59,385 nucleotides of DNA from Arthrobacter sp. ov407 (GCF_900102895.1 NZ_FNGD01000020.1:1-59385); one strand, 5' to 3'. Positions 1 through 8,952 are shown, numbered from the stretch's first letter. A program made the numbers and translations. The notes: generated by a model not told the origin, from the sequence alone.

Positions 1-587
1 GCAAGATCCACGAACTGAACCCGGGCACCGGCGTCGAACTGCTGATCCCGGATTTCTCCGGCAAGCCCGAGCACATCGAGGCGATCTGCGACTCCAAGCC
101 CGAGGTCTTCGCCCACAACGTCGAAACCGTGCCCCGGATCTTCAAGCGGATCCGCCCGGCGTTCCGCTACGAGCGCTCCCTGGACGTCATCACCCAGGGC
201 CGCAAGCTCGGCATGGTGACCAAGTCCAACCTGATCCTCGGCATGGGCGAGACCCGCGAGGAAATCTCCGAGGCGCTGCGGGACCTGCACGAGGCCGGCT
301 GCGACCTGATCACCATCACCCAGTACCTGCGCCCGTCCGAGCGCCACCTGCCGGTGGACCGCTGGGTCAAGCCGCAGGAATTCGTGGACCTGCAGAACGA
401 GGCGGACGAGATCGGCTTCCTCGGCGTCATGACCGGGCCGCTGGTGCGTTCCTCCTACCGCGCCGGCCGGCTCTGGGCCACCGCGATGCGCAAGAAGGGC
501 TGGGAAATCCCGGCCGAGCTCGCACACATCGAAAGCTCGGGCAGCACCCGCCAGGAAGCCAGCTCGCTGCTGGCGGCTACGGCCTGA
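1..587 (+). CDS. lipA: lipoyl synthase (C-terminal part)
   Basis: Partial gene; the reading frame is already open at base 3. The protein is the C-terminal two thirds of lipoyl synthase, the radical-SAM enzyme that inserts two sulfurs into protein-bound octanoyl groups to make lipoyl cofactors. Visible signatures are the barrel segment PEVFAHNVETVPR, the glycine motif LILGMGETREE, and the terminal RSSY motif in GPLVRSSYRAG, whose serine ligates the auxiliary iron-sulfur cluster. The cluster-binding cysteines lie upstream of the window. The neighbours (folate enzymes and a glycine-type permease) suggest the copy serves a glycine cleavage or one-carbon locus; that link is inferred. Confidence 0.95.
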   Translation, partial: KIHELNPGTGVELLIPDFSGKPEHIEAICDSKPEVFAHNVETVPRIFKRIRPAFRYERSLDVITQGRKLGMVTKSNLILGMGETREEISEALRDLHEAGCDLITITQYLRPSERHLPVDRWVKPQEFVDLQNEADEIGFLGVMTGPLVRSSYRAGRLWATAMRKKGWEIPAELAHIESSGSTRQEASSLLAATA

Positions 588-597
588 ACAACCCAAC

Positions 598-650
598 CCT
601 GATGCCCAAAACCTGATACCCGAAAAACCTGATGCCCAAAAAATCTGATG
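598..650 (+). repeat. short degenerate direct repeat CTGATGCCCAAAA
   Basis: The lipA-metF gap contains three imperfect copies of CTGATgCCCgAAAA (about 599, 613 and 629) and a fourth partial copy. They are short and AT-richer than the flanks. No function is evident; replication slippage is the simplest explanation. Confidence 0.5.
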
Positions 651-664
651 TTCAGAGAGGACCA

Positions 665-1501
665 ATGATGTTCCCCATCAGAATAGAAATCATCCCTTCC
701 GTGGGGATCGTTGAGCGCGTCACGGACCTGGTGCCGTTGACCACGACGCTCACGGTGACGTGCCTGCCCCATCACGGCATCGAGCGGACCATGCGCACTG
801 CCGTGCAGCTTGGTGTGCTGGGCTACACCGTCATCCCGCATCTCGCCGCGCGGACCCTGCATGACCGGGCCGAGCTGACCGGAATCCTCCGCGACTGCGA
901 TGCCGCCGGCATCCGCGAGGTGTTTGTCATCGGCGGGGACCGGAAGCAGCCGGCCGGCCCGTATGAGTCCGCCCTTCCTCTGCTGGAGGACATCGCGCAG
1001 TACACAGGCGGGTTGATGCGGGCAGGCATTGCGGGCTACCCGGAGGGCCACCCCTCCGCCGGCCCCGTGGAGGTGCTGGACGCCCTCCTGGCAAAACAGC
1101 ACCTGGCCTCGCACGTTGTGACCCAGATGTGCTTCGCCCCGGAGAAAATCCTTGATTACGCGGCGCTCCTGCGCCGCGAAGGCGTTGAGCTGCCCATCTG
1201 GGCAGGGGTGGCGGGGTCCGTGCCCCGGGCCAAACTGGTCTCTCTGGCGACGCAGATCGGCGTCGGAAGTTCCCTGAAGTTCCTGAGCCGGAAGGGCCCG
1301 CTGGCCCGCAAACTTCTGAGCGGCGACCACTACTCGCCGCAAAGCCTGGTGTCCGGGCTGGAAAACCAGCCGGGCAACCTCGCGGGCATCCATCTCTACA
1401 GCTTCAACAGCCTTGACTCGGTTCCCGGCGGACCGGGTCAGGCGCCCATCTCAGCAGCACTCCAGACAGCATTGATTCGAGGAGCAGCACGTGACAACTG
1501 A
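665..1501 (+). CDS. methylenetetrahydrofolate reductase-like protein
   Basis: A 278-residue TIM-barrel protein of the MetF family, which reduces 5,10-methylene-THF to 5-methyl-THF using FAD. The start is set at ATG 665, behind the ribosome site AGAGAGG at 654-660; an upstream in-frame ATG at 632 lacks one. Family features are the early glutamate in RIEIIPS, the substrate loop VTCLPHHG, the flavin-site stretch VFVIGGDRKQPAGPY and the late LYSFN segment. It is slightly shorter and more divergent than classical MetF, so it may act in a dedicated C1 pathway. It overlaps the downstream permease by 11 bases, implying one operon. The exact reaction is inferred. Confidence 0.8.
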   Translation: MMFPIRIEIIPSVGIVERVTDLVPLTTTLTVTCLPHHGIERTMRTAVQLGVLGYTVIPHLAARTLHDRAELTGILRDCDAAGIREVFVIGGDRKQPAGPYESALPLLEDIAQYTGGLMRAGIAGYPEGHPSAGPVEVLDALLAKQHLASHVVTQMCFAPEKILDYAALLRREGVELPIWAGVAGSVPRAKLVSLATQIGVGSSLKFLSRKGPLARKLLSGDHYSPQSLVSGLENQPGNLAGIHLYSFNSLDSVPGGPGQAPISAALQTALIRGAARDN

Positions 1502-2957
1502 AACCGTAACTTCCCACCAGGAACCGCATCTTGAGCGGCAGCTCAGCAACCGGCACATCCAGCTGATCGCCATTGGCGGCGCCATCGGCACCGGCCTGTT
1601 CATGGGCTCGGGCAAAACCATCTCCGCGGCCGGGCCGTCCGTCATCTTCGTCTACATGATCATCGGCTTCATGCTGTTCTTCGTGATGCGGGCCATGGGC
1701 GAGCTCCTGCTCAGCAACCTGAACTACAAATCCTTCAGCGACTTCGCAGCGGACCTCCTCGGGCCCTGGGCCGGCTTCTTCACCGGCTGGACGTACTGGT
1801 TCTGCTGGGTGATCACGGGAATCGCGGACGTCATCGCCATCGCTGGCTACTCCAAGGAACTCTGGCCGGGGCTGCCGCTGTGGATCCCGGGCCTGGCCAC
1901 CGTGGCCATCCTCCTGCTCCTGAACCTCACCACGGTGAAGGCGTTCGGCGAGACGGAGTTCTGGTTCGCGCTGATCAAGATCGTCGCTATCGTGGCGCTG
2001 ATCGTGGTGGGCCTGTTTATGATCTTCAGCGGGTTCCAGTCCGATGCCGGCCCTGCCAGCTTCACGAATCTGTGGAGCCACGGCGGATTCTTCCCGAACG
2101 AGTTCATGGGTTTTGTGGCCGGCTTCCAGATCGCCGTGTTCGCTTTTGTGGGCATTGAGCTGGTGGGCACCACCGCCGCGGAGGCCAAAGACCCGGAGAA
2201 GAGCCTGCCGAAGGCCATCAACTCCATCCCGATCCGAGTGCTGCTCTTCTACGTGGGCGCCCTGATCATCCTGATGTCTGTCACTCCCTGGACCCAGTTC
2301 CAGGCTGGCCACAGCCCGTTCATCGCCATGTTCTCCCTGGCAGGGCTCGGAGCCGCGGCAACGATCGTGAACCTGGTGGTGCTCAGCTCGGCCATGTCCT
2401 CGGCCAACTCCGGCATTTACTCCACGTCGCGCATGGTCTACGGGCTGGCCCAGGAGGGCGACGCGCCGTCAGTCTTCAGCAGCCTGTCCCGGCGTAAGGT
2501 CCCGCAGAACGCCCTGTTCCTGTCCTGCGTCCTCCTGCTCTCCGGCGTGGTGCTGATGTACGCCGGACAGGACATCGGCAAGGCCTTCGACATGGTGACC
2601 ACCGTGTCGGCCGTCTGCTTCGTGTTCGTATGGTCCATCATCCTGGCCAGTTACCTGGCCTTCCGCCGTCGCCGCCCGCACCTGCATGACGCGTCCAAGT
2701 TCCAGATGCCCGGCGGAATCCCCATGGTCTGCGTGGTCTTCGCGTTCTTCGCCTTCGTCCTCTGGGCGTTGACCACGCAGCCGGACACACTTCTGGCACT
2801 CCTGGTCACGCCGGTCTGGTTCATTCTGCTCGGCGCCGCGTGGTTCGTGCTGCGCCGGCGCCCCGCCCACCTGGCCCGCTATTCAAGCTTCCAAGCTGAA
2901 CTCGCGCAGGAAGAGGAATCAGCTGTTGCCCGAAAGTTTGAAAAGGTGCAGAAATGA
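1491..2957 (+). CDS. APC-family amino acid permease (CycA-like)
   Basis: A 488-residue membrane protein with about 12 hydrophobic helices, of the amino acid transporter family that includes the D-serine/D-alanine/glycine carrier CycA. The N-terminal motif IAIGGAIGTGLFMGSG is the unwound TM1 substrate-binding segment, and AVFAFVGIELVGTTAAEA is the classic TM6 motif. The start is GTG 1491 with GAGGAG about five bases upstream; it lies inside the end of the MetF-like gene. The stop overlaps purU by four bases (ATGA). Between folate enzymes, glycine or a methylated glycine is a plausible substrate, but this is inference. Confidence 0.88.
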   Translation: MTTETVTSHQEPHLERQLSNRHIQLIAIGGAIGTGLFMGSGKTISAAGPSVIFVYMIIGFMLFFVMRAMGELLLSNLNYKSFSDFAADLLGPWAGFFTGWTYWFCWVITGIADVIAIAGYSKELWPGLPLWIPGLATVAILLLLNLTTVKAFGETEFWFALIKIVAIVALIVVGLFMIFSGFQSDAGPASFTNLWSHGGFFPNEFMGFVAGFQIAVFAFVGIELVGTTAAEAKDPEKSLPKAINSIPIRVLLFYVGALIILMSVTPWTQFQAGHSPFIAMFSLAGLGAAATIVNLVVLSSAMSSANSGIYSTSRMVYGLAQEGDAPSVFSSLSRRKVPQNALFLSCVLLLSGVVLMYAGQDIGKAFDMVTTVSAVCFVFVWSIILASYLAFRRRRPHLHDASKFQMPGGIPMVCVVFAFFAFVLWALTTQPDTLLALLVTPVWFILLGAAWFVLRRRPAHLARYSSFQAELAQEEESAVARKFEKVQK

Positions 2958-3883
2958 CCGCGCAGAATCCAAACAGCCCCGAGCCTGCAGCTGTGGAATC
3001 CGGTGCCACGGCAGAGCACATCCTGACCGTCGACTGTGTGGAGTCGCCGGGCATCGTCCATTCGGTCTCGGGATTCCTGCTCAATCACGGCTGCGACATC
3101 CTGGACATCAAGCAGTACGGGGACAAGGGGCAACGGCACTTCTTTATGCGCGTCCACTTTTCCTCGGGTTCCTCCTCCGACTCCTCCTCAGGGCAGGATT
3201 CCTTCAGCACCGAGGACCTGCGCCGCGACTTCACGCCTGTGGCCGAAAGGTGGGAGATGAATTGGCAGCTGGAACCGCACGGCCGCAAACGCCGTGTCCT
3301 GGTGATGGTGTCCAAAATGGGCCACTGCCTCAACGATCTACTCTTCCGGGCACGCACCGGCGACATCCCGGTGGAAATCGTGGCGGTGGTGTCCAACCAC
3401 CGCGACCAGGAGGGCCTGGTCCAGTGGCACGGCATCCCGTTCTTCCACCTGCCAGTCACCAAGGACACCAAGCCCGAGGCGGAGGCCCGGCTAATGGAGC
3501 TGGTGGACGCCTTCGACGTGGAACTCGTGGTCCTGGCCCGTTACATGCAGGTCCTGAGCGATGAGCTCTCGGCCCAGCTGGCAGGACGGACCATCAACAT
3601 CCACCACTCGTTCCTGCCCAGCTTCAAAGGCGCGAAGCCGTACCACCAGGCCTACGACCGCGGCGTCAAGACCGTGGGCGCCACGGCTCACTACGTCAAC
3701 GCCGAACTCGACGAGGGCCCGATCATTTCCCAGCAGGTCATCGAGGTGGACCACACGTACACCGCTGATGACCTGGTGGCGGTGGGCCGGGATGCCGAAT
3801 GCGCGGCCCTCCGCAACGCCGTCCGCTGGCATTGTGAAGGCAGGATCCTGCTGCTCGGCAACCGCACAGTCATTTTGCGGTAG
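2954..3883 (+). CDS. purU: formyltetrahydrofolate deformylase
   Basis: A 309-residue protein that hydrolyses 10-formyl-THF to formate and THF. An N-terminal ACT-type regulatory domain (about residues 20-105) precedes a formyl-transferase fold. Catalytic signatures are NIHHSFLPSFKGAKPY, with the Asn and His of the active site, and VGATAHYVN...LDEGPII, with the catalytic Asp. The ATG overlaps the permease stop (ATGA), so translation is coupled. In soil actinomycetes such operons accompany sarcosine, betaine or glycine catabolism, where PurU drains formyl groups and regenerates THF. The family assignment is secure; the pathway is inferred. Confidence 0.95.
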   Translation: MTAQNPNSPEPAAVESGATAEHILTVDCVESPGIVHSVSGFLLNHGCDILDIKQYGDKGQRHFFMRVHFSSGSSSDSSSGQDSFSTEDLRRDFTPVAERWEMNWQLEPHGRKRRVLVMVSKMGHCLNDLLFRARTGDIPVEIVAVVSNHRDQEGLVQWHGIPFFHLPVTKDTKPEAEARLMELVDAFDVELVVLARYMQVLSDELSAQLAGRTINIHHSFLPSFKGAKPYHQAYDRGVKTVGATAHYVNAELDEGPIISQQVIEVDHTYTADDLVAVGRDAECAALRNAVRWHCEGRILLLGNRTVILR

Positions 3884-3886
3884 GCC

Positions 3887-4105
3887 ATGAAACCGACAAG
3901 TGTGCCACGCTGGCGCCGCGTGTCTTGGAACGCCTTGCCCGTCGGACAGCCAGTGAGGCTCTCGCAGGACGGCCACCCTATCGGCTTCGGCACCGTGGAC
4001 GGAACCACGCCCGACGGATCCATCATCTGGGTTGTCCTTGACGGCTGCCCCGAACGGCGAATGTTCCACCGGGAGGATTATGTTCGCGTCGAAATCAACG
4101 CGTAG
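3887..4105 (+). CDS. small hypothetical protein
   Basis: A 72-residue basic protein starting four bases after the purU stop, so probably cotranscribed. Its composition suggests a small beta-rich fold (PVRLSQDGHPIGFGTVDGTTPDG followed by SIIWVVLDGC). I recognise no catalytic motif, signal peptide or membrane segment. There is no strong ribosome site, so expression may rely on coupling to purU. Confidence 0.6.
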   Translation: MKPTSVPRWRRVSWNALPVGQPVRLSQDGHPIGFGTVDGTTPDGSIIWVVLDGCPERRMFHREDYVRVEINA

Positions 4106-4244
4106 CCGGCCCAGGCCAGCGCGCGAGTCATCGGACCGGAGGCGCGCTGATCGGCGGTTGCGCAGGGAAACCTGGGCTGTCATTCTCGCGGCCGGTGCCC
4201 TGTTGGCAGTGATCCTGTGGCAGGCACTGTCCTATGGAAACTGA
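4080..4244 (+). CDS. small membrane protein
   Basis: A 54-residue protein with a very basic N-terminal half (RSRPRPARESSDRRRADRRLRR) and one C-terminal hydrophobic helix (TWAVILAAGALLAVILWQAL). The ATG at 4080 is preceded by GGGAGGATT, a good ribosome site inside the end of the previous gene, and the two frames overlap by 26 bases. The topology looks like a tail-anchored protein with a cytoplasmic basic tail. A terminator-like hairpin follows at once. Function unknown. Confidence 0.6.
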   Translation: MFASKSTRSRPRPARESSDRRRADRRLRRETWAVILAAGALLAVILWQALSYGN

Positions 4245-4255
4245 CAACGCCAGCA

Positions 4256-4286
4256 GACGACGGCGGCGGGCAACCCCGCCGTCGTC
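4256..4286 (+). terminator. GACGACGGCGG hairpin
   Basis: Inverted repeat GACGACGGCGG (4256-4266) with CCGCCGTCGTC (4276-4286), 11 bp stem, directly after the one-carbon operon. No U-tract follows. It belongs to a hairpin family repeated across the window. Confidence 0.7.
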
Positions 4287-4384
4287 CGCGTTCCGGGCTG
4301 GCGGCTCAGGGTATTTCCGGTATGCCCTTCAGCCGTGCGCCAACGCTCGACCGCGCTGGATCTAACTCCCGGAATGCCGCGCAG

Positions 4385-5053
4385 TCAGCCTGCCGTGGCC
4401 CATGACGTGCCATACGTTCGCGTCAGTTCGAGGATCTCCGGGTCGGTCAGCAAACGGGTGGGTCGATCCTGCAGCAGGAGGACGAGCTTGGCGGCCTCCT
4501 CAATTTCGATAATCGCGTCCACGGCCTGCTTAACCGACGTTCCCGCAGTGAGCGGGCCGTGGTTTTGAAGCAGGATCGCCCTGAAGTCGAAGTCGAGCCC
4601 ATCGATATGCTCGCTTTGGGAGACGTTGCCCGGTGCAGCGTAGGGAATGAGCGGGACCTGTCCGACGCGCATGACCAGATACGGGGTGATCGGCGGCAGT
4701 GCGCTGTGCGCCGCCCACGGTTCCGTGCAGGAGAGGGCGGCGGCGTGGGGCGAATGCAGATGCACCACGGAAACAACGGAGGGATCCCGAGCGTACATGG
4801 CCTGATGGAGCGGGAATTCCTTGGAAGCCTTGGGCCCATCCAGGAAATCCCCGGCCAGGGTGAGCCGGGAGAGCTTGTCGGCCTCAAGCGACGCCAAGTC
4901 CGCTCCCGTGGGCGACATAATGATGGTGTCCCCAATGCGCACACTAAGGTTGCCGCTGGAACCCGGGCTCAATCCCAGCGCGGCCAGATGCGCCCCGGCC
5001 TGCACGAGCTCAGTGCAGAGCGGGTGAACGAGGTCAATCTCCGTGGTGCTCAT
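4385..5053 (-). CDS. otnC: class II aldolase, 3-oxo-tetronate 4-phosphate decarboxylase type
   Basis: A 222-residue zinc-dependent class II aldolase/adducin-fold protein. The start is ATG at 5053, overlapping the kinase stop by four bases (ATGA). Motifs are SPGSSGNLSVR (phosphate loop), KEFPLHQAMY (acid/base region), VVHLHSPHAAAL with the two zinc histidines, and LLQNHGP with the third. Paired with a DUF1537 kinase, this matches OtnC, which decarboxylates 3-oxo-tetronate 4-phosphate to dihydroxyacetone phosphate. An aldolase acting on a related sugar acid phosphate is possible; the substrate is inferred from the pairing. Confidence 0.82.
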   Translation of the reverse strand: MSTTEIDLVHPLCTELVQAGAHLAALGLSPGSSGNLSVRIGDTIIMSPTGADLASLEADKLSRLTLAGDFLDGPKASKEFPLHQAMYARDPSVVSVVHLHSPHAAALSCTEPWAAHSALPPITPYLVMRVGQVPLIPYAAPGNVSQSEHIDGLDFDFRAILLQNHGPLTAGTSVKQAVDAIIEIEEAAKLVLLLQDRPTRLLTDPEILELTRTYGTSWATAG

Positions 5054-6333
5054 ACGAGTTTCTCCCAGGCGGCTGTAAACATGTCTTCTTCCGCGAAGTT
5101 TCCGGATTTCAGTGCGAGCAGAAGCCCGGTTTCGTCGGCGGTGGCGCCAGCGCCCCAAGCCACACCGGCCGCGATTGCCGGGCCGATCGTAAGGCTGGGA
5201 ATCTGAAGGGTCGTGACAACCTGTCCCGACGTCTCCCCGCCGGCGATGATCAGCTGCCTGGCGCCCAGCTGGACCAGTTTTCGGGCTATTTCCGCCAACG
5301 CGCCTTCGACGACTTCGCTGGCCGGCTGTTCGTCCGGGCTGGTGTCAGAGGAGTGGATGTCTTCCAGAGAATCCACCGAGTAGATGAGGATCGGACGAAT
5401 CGGATCCTCAGCCCACTTGCCGCTCGCCCACGCCGCGATCTGACTGGTAGTTTCCTCAAACCTTTCCCGGAGCTCCGACAGATCGAGCTTGAGGGACGGA
5501 AGCTTCGCCCGCCCGTGGGCTACTTGAGCCCGTGTTGTTGCCGAGGCGCTCCCGCTGAGAACGGCGCGGAACCCGTCGGCCGACGGGAGTGCCCGAACCT
5601 CCGCGGAGGCCGGGGTGTCCTCGCCGTTAGACAGACCCAAGGCAAGACCCGAGCCGCCGGTGATGACCTTAAGGCCGGCCGTGGCGGCAGCGATGATCTG
5701 CAGATCGGATTCGTCCACTGCGTCGATCACCACGAGCGTGGCGGCCTTGTCTGTTTCCTTCATCCGTGTTGCCTTGATCGTGCGGGCGAGATCGTCCGCT
5801 CCTCGGCGCACCTGGTCCAGGGGCACGTGCGCCACCGTATTTGAGCTTTGCGGCCGCAGCAGCCGTTCGACGCTGGAATCGAGCATCGGCGTGAGCGGAT
5901 GATGCCGCATGGAGCTTTCGTGCAGCAGCTGGCCGTCGACGTAGAGCTTCCCGTCGCGCACGGTCCGGCCCCCGGCAGGAAATGACGGAACGACGACCGT
6001 GGTGTCTTCTTCGAGCTGCGCAAGAACGGCATCGATGACGGGGCCGATGTTGCCTTCGGCCGTGGAATCAAAGGTCGAACAATATTTCACATAGATCTTC
6101 TCGGCGCCGAGCTCCTCGAGGAAGTCCAACGCCTTCAGGCTGCTGCTCGTGGCGGCCTCGACCGGAGCCGTTCGCGTCTTCAGCGCCACCACCACCGCGT
6201 CGGCGTCGCGCATCTCCTCGGTAGCGGCCTGGTGGCCGAAAACGACCATGGTCCGCAGCCCGCGGGAAACGAGGTTGGTGGCGAGGTCAGTGGCCCCGGT
6301 GAAATCATCGGCGATGCACCCTAGAAGAGGCAT
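5050..6333 (-). CDS. otnK: four-carbon acid sugar kinase, 3-oxo-tetronate kinase type
   Basis: A 427-residue member of the DUF1537/YgbK family, which phosphorylates C4 sugar acids at the terminal hydroxyl. The N-terminal substrate domain begins IADDFTGATDLA and continues with KYCSTFDSTAEGNIG and VVPSFPAGGRTV; the C-terminal nucleotide domain ends with LIIAGGETSGQVV. ATG 6333 is chosen because GGAG lies about five bases upstream and the family motif follows directly. It is the first gene of the minus-strand operon and is coupled to the aldolase. The exact sugar acid (erythronate, threonate or related) cannot be read from the sequence. Confidence 0.87.
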   Translation of the reverse strand: MPLLGCIADDFTGATDLATNLVSRGLRTMVVFGHQAATEEMRDADAVVVALKTRTAPVEAATSSSLKALDFLEELGAEKIYVKYCSTFDSTAEGNIGPVIDAVLAQLEEDTTVVVPSFPAGGRTVRDGKLYVDGQLLHESSMRHHPLTPMLDSSVERLLRPQSSNTVAHVPLDQVRRGADDLARTIKATRMKETDKAATLVVIDAVDESDLQIIAAATAGLKVITGGSGLALGLSNGEDTPASAEVRALPSADGFRAVLSGSASATTRAQVAHGRAKLPSLKLDLSELRERFEETTSQIAAWASGKWAEDPIRPILIYSVDSLEDIHSSDTSPDEQPASEVVEGALAEIARKLVQLGARQLIIAGGETSGQVVTTLQIPSLTIGPAIAAGVAWGAGATADETGLLLALKSGNFAEEDMFTAAWEKLV

Positions 6334-6399
6334 TTTTTCTCCGTCCTGCGTGGAACATCTACGTCCCACTCCGACTGTTGTGAATAATTGTTCTGTTGG

Positions 6400-6428
6400 T
6401 TGACTCAAGTGTGAATCGAGTATAGCTT
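6400..6428 (+). promoter_or_regulatory. candidate sigma-70 promoter, tetronate locus
   Basis: TTGACT (6400-6405), a 17-base spacer and TAGCTT (6423-6428) point toward the transporter gene. The surrounding 180-base divergent region is AT-rich compared with the genes and should hold the DeoR operator, although I see no clean palindrome. Confidence 0.5.
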
Positions 6429-6514
6429 ATGTGAGGCGGGGCACATCGTCAGTTGTTCGCCCGCTCCCGCATTAACCCCGAGTCCCATGCACACCCCAAA
6501 GGAGCGGTGACGAT

Positions 6515-7828
6515 ATGTCGAACACCACTGAAGAACTGCGGCCGCTTCCGGCCCCAACCGCGCATGTCTTAAGACAACGACGCCGGGCCCAATTCGGCTC
6601 GCTGATCGGCACCACCATCGAGTGGTACGAGTACTACATCTACGGGGCCACTGCCGCCCTCGTCTTCCCGGCCCTATTTTTTCCTTCGGATAACCAGCTG
6701 GTGTCCGTAATTTCGTCGTTTGCCTCGTTCGGCCTGGCCTTCGTGATCCGTCCCGTGGGTGCGGCCGTCTTCGGCCACTACGGCGACCGCATCGGCCGCA
6801 AGACCACCCTGATCGTCAGCCTGATCATGACCGGCCTGGCGACCTTTGCCATGGGCTTCCTTCCCACGTACCAGCAGATCGGGATGGCCGCTCCGCTGCT
6901 GCTACTGTTCCTTCGCCTCGTCCAGGGCTTTGGTGTCGGCGGGGAATGGGGCGGTGCCGTGCTTGTATCGCTCGAATGGGGCGATCAGAAGAAGCGCGGG
7001 GCCTCGGGCTCTTGGCCGCAGATGGGGACATCGATTGGCCTGATCCTGTCGACGTCCGCCGTGCTTCTGGCCACCGCCCTTACGGGAGATCAGTTCCTGG
7101 TCTGGGGATGGCGCATTCCGTTCATTTTCGCGGGCCTGCTCGTGATCGTCGGACTGCTGGTCCGGCTCTCCCTGGAGGAAACTCCGTCGTTCGCTGCCAC
7201 GAAGGCGGCCGGGGAAATTGAACCGAACCCGGTGGGACGCGTCCTGCGACGCTTCCCGAAAGAACTTATGCTCTCTGCCTTGATCCGGCTCTCAGAGCAG
7301 ATGCCGTTCTACATTTTCACGGCGTTCATCCTGGACTACGCCACAAAGCACGCTGGATACGACCGCACGTTCGTCCTGATGGGAACCCTCGTCGCAGCCT
7401 GCGTCGACCTTGCCCTGCTGCCCTACTTCGCCCGCCTCGGTGACCGCATCGGCCGCAGGAAGATCTACTACATCGGCTGCGCCGTGCTCATCCTGATGGC
7501 TTTCCCGTACTTCTGGATGCTCGATTCCGGGTCGCCGGTGATTGCCTTCATCGCCATCTCGCTGTCCCTGCTGCCGCACGCGCTGCAATACGGCGCCCAG
7601 GCCTCGCTGATCTCGGAGCAGTTCCCGGTCAACATCCGGTATGCCGGTGCGGGTATCGGCTACCAGCTCGCATCGCTGGTGGCAGGCGGCCCCGCCCCGC
7701 TCCTGGCGGCCCTGCTGCTGGCCAGCTTCGGAACCGGCTACGCGGTTGCGGCCTACCTCGTGCTGGGCGGCATCGTGGCGGCAATCGCGCTGCGTTTCAT
7801 GCCGAACCGAAGCGACAACGCGCTCTAG
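6515..7828 (+). CDS. MFS metabolite:proton symporter (MHS family)
   Basis: A 437-residue major facilitator protein of the metabolite:H+ symporter group (ProP/ShiA/KgtP-like). Signatures are GTTIEWYEYYIYG at the start of TM1, GHYGDRIGRKTTLI between TM2 and TM3, FGVGGEWGGAVL, and the second-half repeat ARLGDRIGRRKIYY. Twelve helices are apparent. ATG 6515 is preceded by AAAGGAG. It is divergent from the otnC/otnK genes and most likely imports the four-carbon acid they degrade; the substrate is inferred. Confidence 0.9.
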   Translation: MSNTTEELRPLPAPTAHVLRQRRRAQFGSLIGTTIEWYEYYIYGATAALVFPALFFPSDNQLVSVISSFASFGLAFVIRPVGAAVFGHYGDRIGRKTTLIVSLIMTGLATFAMGFLPTYQQIGMAAPLLLLFLRLVQGFGVGGEWGGAVLVSLEWGDQKKRGASGSWPQMGTSIGLILSTSAVLLATALTGDQFLVWGWRIPFIFAGLLVIVGLLVRLSLEETPSFAATKAAGEIEPNPVGRVLRRFPKELMLSALIRLSEQMPFYIFTAFILDYATKHAGYDRTFVLMGTLVAACVDLALLPYFARLGDRIGRRKIYYIGCAVLILMAFPYFWMLDSGSPVIAFIAISLSLLPHALQYGAQASLISEQFPVNIRYAGAGIGYQLASLVAGGPAPLLAALLLASFGTGYAVAAYLVLGGIVAAIALRFMPNRSDNAL

Positions 7829-7834
7829 ATCCAC

Positions 7835-7869
7835 CTCCGGGAGCCCGTTAACCGTCGCGGGCCCCGGAG
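7835..7869 (+). terminator. hairpin after MHS transporter
   Basis: CTCCGGG-a-GCCCG (7835-7847) pairs with CGGGCCCCGGAG (7858-7869), a 12-bp stem with one bulge, starting seven bases after the transporter stop. There is no U-tract. Confidence 0.6.
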
Positions 7870-7934
7870 CATTTCCTTCCCAAGCCGCCGCTCAACTACG
7901 GTGGCCGCACGGCACCACGACTTAAGGACACGTA

Positions 7935-8912
7935 ATGCACACCGACTCGAACAACGCCCCGAACATCAAGAGGGCCGCGGTCATCGGCTCCGGATACATG
8001 GGCGGCGGAATCGCCCAAGTGCTGGCCCTGGGTGGCATGCACGTCGTCCTCGGTGACGTGGACGCCGAAACGGCACACAACGCGCGGCTGCGGCTGATCA
8101 ACCAGGCCAAGTCCTTTGAAGCCGACGGCCTCTTCGACGTCGGGTCGGCCGACCTCATCGCGGCACGCCTCACCGCCGCCGACTCTGTCGAGGACGCCGT
8201 GGCGGACGCGGATTACATCACCGAAGCCGTCTTCGAGACCCTCGAGGTCAAACTCGCCGCGCTGGCGCGGATCTCGGCGGCGGCCAAGCCCGGGGCGATC
8301 ATCGGATCCAACACCTCGGCGATCCCCATCACCGAACTCGCCGCCGTCGTCGTGCATCCGGAGCGTTTTCTCGGTGTCCACTGGATGAACCCCGCTCCGT
8401 TCATCCCGGGGGTGGAACTGATCGCCAGCGACTCCACCGACCCCAAGGTCCTTGATCTTGCCGAAGCGATCATCACCGCGGTCGGAAAGACCCCCGCCCG
8501 GGTGGCCGATACGCCCGGCTTCGTGGCCAACCGCCTGCAGTTCGCGCTGTACAAAGAAGCGGTCAAGGTCGTTGAAGAAGGGCTCGCGACACCGGCGCAG
8601 GTGGACCTGGTGGTCAGCAACGCGTTCGGGTTCCGGCTGGCACTTTTCGGTCCCTTTGCCATCGGCGACATGGCCGGGCTCGATGTCTACGCCTCGTCGT
8701 ACGCCACCCTTGCCAAAACGTATGGCGAGCGGTTCACGGCACCGGAATCCCTCACGGCGAGTGTGGAAGCGGGCAACCTGGGCGTCAAATCCGGCACCGG
8801 CTTCCTCAATATCGACCCGGCCCACACCGCGGCCCTGCTCTCCTACCGCGACCAGGCCTACCGCCGCCTGAGCCAGCTGCGCGCCGAACTGGGACAGGCC
8901 CCCGGCCTCTAG
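7935..8912 (+). CDS. 3-hydroxyacyl-CoA dehydrogenase-like oxidoreductase
   Basis: A 325-residue NAD-dependent enzyme of the 3HCDH/L-gulonate dehydrogenase superfamily. The N-terminal Rossmann motif is VIGSGYMGGGIAQ with an acidic residue at the end of strand 2 (LGDVDAE, favouring NAD). The catalytic elements are IIGSNTSAIPITEL, GVHWMNPAPFIPGVELI with the catalytic His, and DTPGFVANRLQFALYKEA with the Asn. In this locus it is most likely the dehydrogenase that makes the 3-oxo acid consumed by the kinase and aldolase. Known otn pathways use a HIBADH-type enzyme for that step, so this would be a substitution by an unrelated family; that role is inferred. Confidence 0.83.
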   Translation: MHTDSNNAPNIKRAAVIGSGYMGGGIAQVLALGGMHVVLGDVDAETAHNARLRLINQAKSFEADGLFDVGSADLIAARLTAADSVEDAVADADYITEAVFETLEVKLAALARISAAAKPGAIIGSNTSAIPITELAAVVVHPERFLGVHWMNPAPFIPGVELIASDSTDPKVLDLAEAIITAVGKTPARVADTPGFVANRLQFALYKEAVKVVEEGLATPAQVDLVVSNAFGFRLALFGPFAIGDMAGLDVYASSYATLAKTYGERFTAPESLTASVEAGNLGVKSGTGFLNIDPAHTAALLSYRDQAYRRLSQLRAELGQAPGL

Positions 8913-8952
8913 GCCACTGAGCGGTGCGCCCGTGCGCGATAGCATCGAAGGC

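Noticed and set aside
455..1393. Long minus-strand open frame opposite the MetF-like gene
   Set aside because: It is the mirror of a recognisable gene in GC-rich DNA; composition is His/Gly/Arg-rich without any family motif.
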